20,245 nt of DNA from Deltaproteobacteria bacterium. GTDB lineage: Bacteria > Desulfobacterota > DSM-4660 > Desulfatiglandales > HGW-15. Below the pieces are notes generated by a model. It saw only the letters and a program-made list of their open reading frames with translations. It was not told the DNA's origin and did no database searches. The stretch lies in NCBI GenBank assembly GCA_019307805.1, contig JAFDIX010000064.1, positions 1 through 20,245 on the forward strand. The letters are read 5' to 3'. Positions 14,941 to 20,245 of the stretch are shown piece by piece. A program made the position numbers and the translations under genes. Numbering within the stretch: the stretch's first letter is position 1; the number at the start of each line of letters is the position of its first letter.

Positions 14941-16137
14941 CTAAGGCTTTGATCCTTCCCCCTTCCACTCTCCTCCTCCAGCAAACTTAAAATCCACCTG
15001 GGCCGGATCTATTTTGACGACCTGCACCCGGTCGTTGGGAAGCATAATGTGATCCCTGGTAATGGGGAATGTCTTTTTGCCTGTGCCTGCCAGGGAAAGG
15101 TCGATCTCAGCCACCACGTTGTTTTCATTCAGGGTACTGGCATCTTTTCTGAGTCCACGCACCCTGATGTTCACACGCGGGCTTTCCGGTTCCAAAATCT
15201 GCATTTTGATGGGAAGATTCTTGGCCTGCAGCGGCACGGAAAAAGTCACCTCGAAATCCTGCTGCCCTGCGAGCATCAGCCAGAGGAAACTGATAATCCC
15301 GAATGAAACCAGCTTGGCCTGCCAACGATGAACAATCAGCAGACGGATGGTATCCCACCAGTTTTTCTTCTGGGGGCTGATGGGGGCCATGGCCTCCCGA
15401 AGGAGTCCTGACAGATCTTCATAGGTTTTCGCAGGGACCGATTCTTCACCCCTTGCAACCGAGACCTCGCCACGTTCTTCCGAGACAACCACCACCCAGG
15501 CATCGCAGCGTTCACTAAGGCCAAGGGCTGCCCTGTGCCTGGTTCCCCATTCCTTGGGAAGTTCTTCCGCAGAACTCAGGGGGAGATAACATGCCACCTG
15601 GGATACCCTGCCTTCTTTGATTACCATGGCCCCATCGTGCAGGGGTGAATCCTTCTGAAAGATGCTCAACAACAGCTCCTGGTTGGGCTCTCCGTCCAGG
15701 GGCTGGCCTCCGGTAATAAACTCCCGCACCCGATCCTTACGTTCGAGGATGAGAAGGGCGCCGATCTGCTTCCGTGAGAGCGTAAAAACGGCTTGGATAA
15801 ATCCCGGTATCCATTTCTCGGGGCTGGAAATTTTATGCAGACCCAATGCGCGGAGGGGATTCATCCGTTCCAGGACCTGGCGGATTTCTGATTGAAAAAG
15901 AATGATAAGAAGGATGACCAGGACCTGCCAAAAGATCTGAAATACCCATGTCGTCAGAAACAGGCCCCAGGTCCTGGCCACCGTAAAGACAATGCCCAGG
16001 GCCAGCAGCCCCACCAGGGCCTTAAAGGCCTTGGTTCCCCGGAACCAGAGGTAGAGATGATAGGCAATAATGGTGAGAAAGAGAATATCCAATACATCCT
16101 GAAACCGAAAATTGGCTATAATGGCTACAAGATGCAT
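14941..16137 (-). CDS. cdaA: Membrane diadenylate cyclase (CdaA/DisA_N) fused to a C-terminal YbbR domain
   Basis: 398 aa. Three N-terminal membrane helices (about 15-80) lead to a DisA_N catalytic domain: SPLHDGAMVI (164-173, with DGA 168-170) and GTRHRAALGLSE (198-209, RHR 200-202), the two signature motifs that bind ATP and make c-di-AMP. After it a basic linker, one further membrane helix (about 274-290) and a single YbbR-like domain (about 295-388) follow. In Firmicutes CdaA and its regulator CdaR, which has several YbbR domains, are separate neighbouring genes; here one YbbR copy is built into the cyclase. The YbbR part would lie outside the membrane. Catalytic residues look intact. ATG at 16137 has no strong ribosome site, so the exact start is slightly uncertain. 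Confidence 0.9.
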   Translation of the reverse strand: MHLVAIIANFRFQDVLDILFLTIIAYHLYLWFRGTKAFKALVGLLALGIVFTVARTWGLFLTTWVFQIFWQVLVILLIILFQSEIRQVLERMNPLRALGLHKISSPEKWIPGFIQAVFTLSRKQIGALLILERKDRVREFITGGQPLDGEPNQELLLSIFQKDSPLHDGAMVIKEGRVSQVACYLPLSSAEELPKEWGTRHRAALGLSERCDAWVVVVSEERGEVSVARGEESVPAKTYEDLSGLLREAMAPISPQKKNWWDTIRLLIVHRWQAKLVSFGIISFLWLMLAGQQDFEVTFSVPLQAKNLPIKMQILEPESPRVNIRVRGLRKDASTLNENNVVAEIDLSLAGTGKKTFPITRDHIMLPNDRVQVVKIDPAQVDFKFAGGGEWKGEGSKP

Positions 16138-16162
16138 GATTATTCCATAGCAGGCTTACCAC

Positions 16163-16199
16163 TATTTTTGCCCATCGGTTTTTCCGATGGGCAAAAATA
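16163..16199. repeat. Perfect 16-bp inverted repeat with T5 loop
   Basis: Arms of 16 bp (16163-16178 and 16184-16199; core GCCCATCGG/CCGATGGGC) flank TTTTT. It starts two bases beyond the cytochrome stop and ends 26 bp before cdaA. The T-run is on the upstream side and the A-run on the downstream side of the stem in both readings, opposite to an intrinsic terminator. It may be an RNA stabiliser, a cruciform site or a regulatory hairpin before cdaA. Confidence 0.6.
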
Positions 16200-16200
16200 A

Positions 16201-16609
16201 TTACTTGTTTTTTGTGTGGCATCCGGAGCATTCCCGGTAGGGACCGGTATCTTCCTCTTTCTGTTGAAGGGATTTATGGCAGTTCCTGCAATTGAGGTGA
16301 AAGGCCTTTTGCAGGCTTGCGACCTTATCCTGTTTTTTCATCCTTGTAATCGTGGTGGCAGTCCCAGCAACTCAGCTTGTAATCTTTGGCATGCTCCAGG
16401 TGGGTGAATTCTACCGGGCCCTTTCTCTGTTTTTTATATCCCTTGTTATCAATCAGGATGCTGTCCAGATCCTCTGACAGTCCCCCTGGCCGGTCTTTGG
16501 CAGTGTCGGCAGTGATTCCTGTGCCGGGCGTGATCAGCAGAATCCCGGCTGATATGACCATGGCTGAAATAACAAGCCCCCATAAACAATTTCTCCAGCG
16601 TCGCTCCAT
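16201..16609 (-). CDS. Triheme class III-type cytochrome c, interrupted by a one-base frameshift
   Basis: From ATG 16609 (GGGAGG upstream) the frame encodes a signal peptide (MERRWRNCLWGLVISAMV...) and one heme site, CWDCH, with nearby histidines (FTHLEHAKDYKLS before it) for bis-His ligation. The frame then ends at TAA 16325-16327. Shifting by +1 at the A6 run (minus strand; T6 at 16333-16338 on plus) restores an open frame to TAA 16201-16203 with two more heme sites, CRNCH and CSGCH. Corrected, the product is a periplasmic three-heme cytochrome c7/c3-like protein of about 135 aa. The extra A may be a sequencing error, a true mutation, or a slippage site. An ATG at 16341 could start the second half by itself, but that would lack a signal peptide. 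It has its own promoter and lies divergent to the permease gene. Confidence 0.75.
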
Positions 16610-16673
16610 TCCTGTTCCGTCCTCCCTTTCGAAGAGTATCAACTTTTGAATCCCCTAAAATTAAGAATGGCGC

Positions 16674-16702
16674 ATTCTACAGCACCCCTTTTCCCCAGTC
16701 AA
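16674..16702 (-). promoter_or_regulatory. Sigma-70-like promoter of the cytochrome gene
   Basis: On the minus strand TTGACT (16697-16702), a 17-base spacer and TAGAAT (16674-16679) point to the cytochrome start 65 bp downstream. Confidence 0.65.
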
Positions 16703-16732
16703 CCATCCCCTTTACCAATTTTACCCTCCTTG

Positions 16733-16752
16733 TCAAGAAAAGTGTTTCTTGA
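16733..16752. promoter_or_regulatory. 20-bp palindrome between cytochrome and permease genes
   Basis: TCAAGAAA and TTTCTTGA flank AGTG. It lies 13 bp before the chosen permease ATG and about 30 bp upstream of the cytochrome -35 box. It may be an operator shared by the divergent genes or a leader hairpin. Confidence 0.45.
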
Positions 16753-16765
16753 TAGCCTGCCTGAA

Positions 16766-17338
16766 ATGATGACTATGGAAAAATCTAAACAACAGAAAAA
16801 GACAAAATCCACGTCACCCAAAAAGCAAAAGAAGAGGAATGCGATGATTCCAACACTCCTGATCATGCTCCTGTTTGCCATCGCACTCACCGTGCTGGCC
16901 TATCTCAAGGACCCGAGTCTCCCGGTGGCAGGTCTTCAGGATGGGGGGAAGATGCTGCTGGGTATTATCCCTATCCTTGTCCTTGCCTTTGTTGCTGCGG
17001 GTATGATCGGCAAAGTTCTGCCGCGAGAACTCCTGACACAATGGTTGGGGAATGAATCCGGGTTTCGGGGGCTTGCGATCGCCACGGCGGCGGGTTCCAT
17101 TACACCGGGAGGGCCCTTCATCCAATTTCCCATTGTTGCGGCACTTTTTAAAAGTGGTGCAGGTGTTGCCCCGATCGCCGCCTATATCACTGCCTGGTCC
17201 CTTTTCGGCATTAACCGCCTCATCGTGTTTGAGATTCCCCTGCTTGGCTGGAAACTGGTTATTGCAAGGGTATTGGCCAGCCTGATCTTCCCCTTTATCA
17301 TAGGGCTCCTCACCCGCTTTTTCTACACCCGATTGTGA
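16766..17338 (+). CDS. Half-size permease of the DUF318/ArsP-like family
   Basis: 190 aa from the ATG at 16766; in-frame ATGs at 16769 and 16775 are also possible and the ribosome site is weak. The open frame goes back to 16646, but that part is proline- and serine-rich and overlaps the cytochrome promoter. A lysine-rich cytoplasmic N-terminus (KSKQQKKTKSTSPKKQKKR) leads to four membrane helices. The central segment, ATAAGSITPGGPFIQFPIVA split over two helices, carries the PGGP loop typical of predicted permeases of this family (PF03773). Full family members are about 300 residues with two such repeats; this protein has one, so it may act as a dimer. The substrate is unknown. It is transcribed divergently from the cytochrome gene. 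Confidence 0.75.
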   Translation: MMTMEKSKQQKKTKSTSPKKQKKRNAMIPTLLIMLLFAIALTVLAYLKDPSLPVAGLQDGGKMLLGIIPILVLAFVAAGMIGKVLPRELLTQWLGNESGFRGLAIATAAGSITPGGPFIQFPIVAALFKSGAGVAPIAAYITAWSLFGINRLIVFEIPLLGWKLVIARVLASLIFPFIIGLLTRFFYTRL

Positions 17339-17346
17339 CAGAAGCA

Positions 17347-17367
17347 TTCCGGGGATGTTTCCCGGAA
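17347..17367 (+). terminator. Weak hairpin after the permease gene
   Basis: TTCCGGG and CCCGGAA with a 7-base loop begin nine bases after the stop. A T-run (17385-17390) is about 17 bases away, so it is only a possible terminator. Confidence 0.35.
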
Positions 17368-17391
17368 CCGTGAAGTATGGGAATATTTTTG

Positions 17392-17420
17392 TTGCAAATT
17401 ATTCCATCATGGAATATTCT
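17392..17420 (+). promoter_or_regulatory. padR-mod promoter with operator in the spacer
   Basis: TTGCAA (17392-17397), a 17-base spacer and TATTCT (17415-17420) form a promoter. A 17-bp palindrome, TATTCCAT-C-ATGGAATA (17400-17416), fills the spacer. A similar weaker site, TCCAT-TC-ATGGA (17494-17505), covers the PadR start codon. Both positions fit auto-repression by the PadR protein; the binding protein is inferred. Confidence 0.6.
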
Positions 17421-17500
17421 AATGTGAAATAAACAAACTTGATTATTCTCCTTGGCTCAGCCGGACGTCGAGGGCGTGGGGGAAGCAGGAATATCCATTC

Positions 17501-18037
17501 ATGGAAGGCAGATCACTCACAGAATACGTGGTCCTGGGTTCACTCATTGCTGCTCCGAGGCACGGTTACGAGATTAAACAATTCCTGGGTTCTACCCTGG
17601 AATCGACCTGGAGAGTGAGCACCAGCCAGCTCTACGCCCTCCTCAAGAGACTGAAGCAGGAAAGACTTCTTCAGAGCAATCTGGAAACCCAGGAGACACG
17701 CCCATCCAAGCGTGTCTTGACTCTCACGGATGACGGAAAAGCCATCTTCACGGACTGGATGCATAGGCCGACAATGCATGTGAGAGACTTTCGCATGGAA
17801 TTTATGACCAAGCTGTTTTTCTTTTTTCACTATTCCATGCCCGGGGCCGTTGCACTTGTTGAGTCCCAGATTGGCTTTATAAAAACGCGTATGGAAGAGA
17901 TTCGAAGCCAGTCAGAAAAAAGCACGGATCCATTCAAAACACTGGTCTTTGAATACAAGATTCAGATGATGGCAGGCATCCATGCATGGCTTTCAAAAAA
18001 CGCATTGTTTTTTGCAAGAGGGCTCAATATTGATTGA
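17501..18037 (+). CDS. PadR-family transcriptional regulator
   Basis: A 178-aa protein. The PadR winged helix is clear: LTEYVVLGSLIAAPRHGYEI (5-24), then STWRVSTSQLYALLKRLKQERLL (35-57) with the conserved SxSQLYxxLxRLxxxGL pattern, then RVLTLTDDGKAIFTDWM in the wing and after. The C-terminal half is helical (Vir_act_alpha_C type), used for dimerisation and effector binding. ATG is fixed by an AGGA site about ten bases upstream. It lies 46 bp before modA on the same strand and may control the molybdate operon in place of the usual ModE, which is inference from position only. The effector is unknown. Confidence 0.88.
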   Translation: MEGRSLTEYVVLGSLIAAPRHGYEIKQFLGSTLESTWRVSTSQLYALLKRLKQERLLQSNLETQETRPSKRVLTLTDDGKAIFTDWMHRPTMHVRDFRMEFMTKLFFFFHYSMPGAVALVESQIGFIKTRMEEIRSQSEKSTDPFKTLVFEYKIQMMAGIHAWLSKNALFFARGLNID

Positions 18038-18083
18038 GATTGAAGCTATCCAGGCAAAAAATAAGCAGAAGCGGGCCCGGGGC

Positions 18084-18845
18084 ATGCACCAAAGAAGATT
18101 AACAAAGTTTTTCTTTGCACTTTTTCTGCTTGTTGCCGGTCTTTTCCCCCTATCCCCGGAGGCATCGGAAAAACCCATCATCGGGGTAGCCGCCAATTTT
18201 ATTATGCCCTTTAATGACATCGCCCGGGTATTTGAACAAAAGACATCCATTCGCTTGAACCCCATATTTACTTCCACGGGAAGTCTTTATGCACAAATTA
18301 GAAACGGCGCTCCCTACGATCTCTTCCTGGCTGCCGACCAAATCCGTCCTGCCCTGTTGTTCAGGGAGGGTTTGGCTGAAAAACCGTTCATTTATGCACG
18401 GGGCAAGGTGGTTTTGTGGACTCCAAAAAAAGTGCTGTGCAGCGCAGCGCGCACCTGGCAGGATGCGGTCTTGAGCACCATGGTAGAACAAATCGGAAGC
18501 GCAAATCCTGATACAGCGCCCTATGGCGCGGCTGGTGTTGAGGCATTAAAACGGGAAGGGCTTTGGAACGTCATCAGAAAAAAGATGGTGTATGGCCAGA
18601 GTGTTGCGCAGGCATTTCAATATGCCCATTCCCGGGCCGTGGATGCCAGCTTTTGCGCACTTTCCTTCGCCCTCTCGACCCAGGGTAGGGAAGGGTGCCA
18701 TTTTATGGTACCGGAAGCGCCGGATGTGATCCAGGCGGCATGTGTTTTGAAGAGGGGTGAAAGCAATACCGCTGTCCGGAAATTTGCAGAATTTCTCGTT
18801 TCAGCCGAGGTCGCAAAAATCAAAAAAAAGTATGGGTATCGATAG
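18084..18845 (+). CDS. modA: Periplasmic molybdate/tungstate-binding protein
   Basis: 253 aa from ATG 18084, which gives a normal signal peptide (basic MHQRRLTK, hydrophobic core, then SPEAS). The mature protein begins IIGVAANFIMPFNDIARVFE, the ModA start pattern with the first oxyanion-contacting region. It goes on with FTSTGSLYAQIRNGAPYDLFLAAD, again diagnostic, and AQAFQYAHSRAVDASFCALS near the second lobe. It binds molybdate or tungstate in the periplasm and delivers it to ModBC. An earlier in-frame start at 17982 would overlap padR and lack a proper signal, so it was not used. It is followed by modB two bases after its stop. Confidence 0.9.
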   Translation: MHQRRLTKFFFALFLLVAGLFPLSPEASEKPIIGVAANFIMPFNDIARVFEQKTSIRLNPIFTSTGSLYAQIRNGAPYDLFLAADQIRPALLFREGLAEKPFIYARGKVVLWTPKKVLCSAARTWQDAVLSTMVEQIGSANPDTAPYGAAGVEALKREGLWNVIRKKMVYGQSVAQAFQYAHSRAVDASFCALSFALSTQGREGCHFMVPEAPDVIQAACVLKRGESNTAVRKFAEFLVSAEVAKIKKKYGYR

Positions 18846-18847
18846 CA

Positions 18848-19513
18848 ATGGATTGGGTTCCAATATTTATCTCTGCCAAGCTGGCCGCAATCACGACCAT
18901 TGTTTTAGTGGTGGTCACAGCCCCTCTTGCCTGCTTTTTTGCCTATTCTCGATTCCCCGGCAAGTCTCTTTGCGAAGCCTTCATCAATCTTCCACTGGTC
19001 CTTCCTCCTACGGTCCTGGGCTTTTACCTTCTCTATGCCATGAACCCCAATGGCCTTTTGGGCCGCATCTGGGAGTGGCTGACAGGCGGTAGGCTCGTCT
19101 TTTCATTCTCCGGAATCGTTCTTGCCTCTATGGTCTACAGCCTGCCATTTGCCTATCAACCATTGAAGGCGGCATTCATAAAGGTGGATAAACGGCTGAT
19201 TGAGAGTGCTTATGTCCTGGGGCTTTCTCCCATATCCACTTTTTTTAGGGTCATCATACCCAATTCGGTGAGCGGCTTTGTCGCTTCTGCGATCCTCGTG
19301 TTCGTACACACCCTCGGGGAGTTCGGGGTGATACTCATGGTAGGAGGAAGTATTCCGGGGAGGACGAAAGTGGTATCCATCGCCATTTATGAAGCGGTTG
19401 AGACATTGCGGTACAGAGAGGCCGTCATGATGTCCGCCATACTCATTCCCATCTGTTATTGTGTGTTGCTCATTGTAAATCTGATCAGCATGAATAAAAA
19501 CCATGGCACTTGA
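18848..19513 (+). CDS. modB: Molybdate ABC transporter permease
   Basis: A 221-aa protein with five to six membrane helices. NLPLVLPPTVLGFYLL (near 57-72) is a ModB hallmark. The EAA loop that meets the ATPase reads ESAYVLGLSPISTFFRVIIP, and HTLGEFGVILMVGG with RTKVVSIAIYEAVE completes the family pattern. It forms the membrane channel with ModC. It starts two bases after modA and overlaps modC by 11 bp, so all three are co-translated. Confidence 0.93.
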   Translation: MDWVPIFISAKLAAITTIVLVVVTAPLACFFAYSRFPGKSLCEAFINLPLVLPPTVLGFYLLYAMNPNGLLGRIWEWLTGGRLVFSFSGIVLASMVYSLPFAYQPLKAAFIKVDKRLIESAYVLGLSPISTFFRVIIPNSVSGFVASAILVFVHTLGEFGVILMVGGSIPGRTKVVSIAIYEAVETLRYREAVMMSAILIPICYCVLLIVNLISMNKNHGT

Positions 19514-20204
19514 AGTCTCGCTCAAAAAAAGACTGACCAGTTTTGAACTGGATTTATCCTTCACAGTCAGTGAGGGCGCCTTGAAGGTCATTATTGGGCC
19601 GTCCGGGGCGGGCAAGAGCACCATTATCAGATTGATTGCGGGATTGGAACGGCCTGATCATGGGACTATTGCATACAACGGCGAAACATGGGTGGATACC
19701 GAACAGGGGATATTCCTGCCCACACAGAAAAGACGTGTTGGTTTTGTGTTTCAGGACTACACGCTCTTCCCGCACCTGTCGGTTTACAGAAACGTTGCTT
19801 TTTCGGCACAGGATACCGGAGAGATTGAAAGGCTGCTGAAGCTCTTTGGCATATTCCATCTCAAAGATCGTATGCCTCAAAACATTTCAGGCGGAGAACG
19901 CCAACGGTGTGCCATCTGTCAGAATCTTGCTCGAAAACCCAAAGTGCTTTTACTGGATGAGCCCTTCTCTGCCCTTGATACGGAAAACCGAAGGAAACTC
20001 CGCAGAGAATTGAAGGACTTGAAAGAAGAACTGTCCATTCCCATCATTCATGTCACCCACGATCTGAACGAGGCACTGGTGTTGGGTGATGATATTCTCT
20101 CCATTGTCCTGGGGAAAATGGCCCCCGATTGGTTTCAACACCAGTTGAAAGAAGCGTGGAAGGATGAATTTCCGAGGAATACCGTTTTCAATAAAACATT
20201 CTGA
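19503..20204 (+). CDS. modC: Molybdate ABC transporter ATP-binding protein, short form
   Basis: A 233-aa ABC ATPase: GPSGAGKST (32-40, Walker A), Gln84 (Q-loop in FVFQDYTLFP), NISGGERQR (127-135, signature; ISGGE instead of LSGGQ), VLLLDEPFSALD (148-159, Walker B and D-loop), VTHD (184-187, H-loop). It powers the ModB channel. ModC proteins are often about 350 residues with a C-terminal TOBE (molybdate-binding) domain; this one ends soon after the nucleotide-binding domain, so feedback through TOBE is absent. The segment after the signature, CAICQNLAR, differs from the usual ALARALA. It is the last gene seen; 20205-20245 holds nothing I can identify. Confidence 0.9.
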   Translation: MALEVSLKKRLTSFELDLSFTVSEGALKVIIGPSGAGKSTIIRLIAGLERPDHGTIAYNGETWVDTEQGIFLPTQKRRVGFVFQDYTLFPHLSVYRNVAFSAQDTGEIERLLKLFGIFHLKDRMPQNISGGERQRCAICQNLARKPKVLLLDEPFSALDTENRRKLRRELKDLKEELSIPIIHVTHDLNEALVLGDDILSIVLGKMAPDWFQHQLKEAWKDEFPRNTVFNKTF

Positions 20205-20245
20205 GGTGTTTGGGAAGGCGACATTGAAGCGGAGCTGGTCACTGG

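Noticed and set aside
16163..16199. Bidirectional intrinsic terminator
   Set aside because: The T- and A-runs are on the wrong sides of the stem for termination in either direction.
16339..16341. Separate start codon for the second half of the cytochrome
   Set aside because: An ATG exists here, but the product would have heme motifs without a signal peptide, so heme attachment in the periplasm would not occur; a frameshift within one gene is more sensible.

Overview
The window looks like a chromosomal piece of an anaerobic or microaerophilic Gram-negative bacterium, most likely of the Desulfobacterota (old Deltaproteobacteria). This rests on family content only: a multiheme class III type cytochrome c, a DUF116 protein, an SH3/coiled-coil/C-terminal-anchor protein, a NifX-like domain fused to a CDF transporter, and a molybdate ABC transporter. 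No rRNA or other taxonomic marker is present. Most of the window is about 55% GC, but roughly 4185-7330 is visibly AT-richer.

Layout. (1) 1-3943, plus strand: the 3' part of a CDF metal transporter with a C-terminal NifX-like domain, then a 609-aa fusion of a complete short-chain dehydrogenase to a radical SAM/SPASM-like protein whose cluster-binding CX3CX2C is missing, then a luciferase-like flavin/F420 oxidoreductase. (2) 4185-7331, minus strand, AT-rich: a MarR-type regulator with its own promoter and tandem operators, followed by a DUF116 membrane protein, a UbiA prenyltransferase and a DUF422 (CruF-like) membrane protein. This looks like an isoprenoid- or carotenoid-modifying cassette. 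(3) 7571-9182, minus strand: a hipBA toxin-antitoxin operon with three perfect palindromes spaced exactly 50 bp apart in and upstream of its promoter. (4) 9200-11949, minus strand: a MoxR-type AAA+ ATPase overlapping a 606-aa protein of unknown function with a TraB/DUF5682-like N-terminus. (5) 12241-14927, plus strand: an SH3-domain envelope protein, a 49-aa small protein and an AhpF-like/thioredoxin-reductase-like flavoprotein. (6) 14941-16609, minus strand: a diadenylate cyclase fused to a YbbR domain, and a triheme cytochrome c interrupted by a one-base frameshift. (7) 16766-20204, plus strand: a half-size permease, then a PadR regulator and modABC for molybdate or tungstate uptake.

Several starts differ from the longest open frame. 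The marR and hipB start codons are best read as TTG, because the upstream part of each open frame lies in a sigma-70-like promoter and operator palindrome and a good Shine-Dalgarno sequence sits before the TTG. hipA, the MoxR-partner gene, the cytochrome, modA and the permease are also shortened at the 5' end.

The items most worth follow-up are the SDR/radical-SAM fusion without its cluster motif, the two-gene MoxR cassette, the UbiA-DUF422-DUF116-MarR cassette, and the evenly phased hipBA operator array. No CRISPR array, insertion sequence, tRNA or rRNA was recognised.
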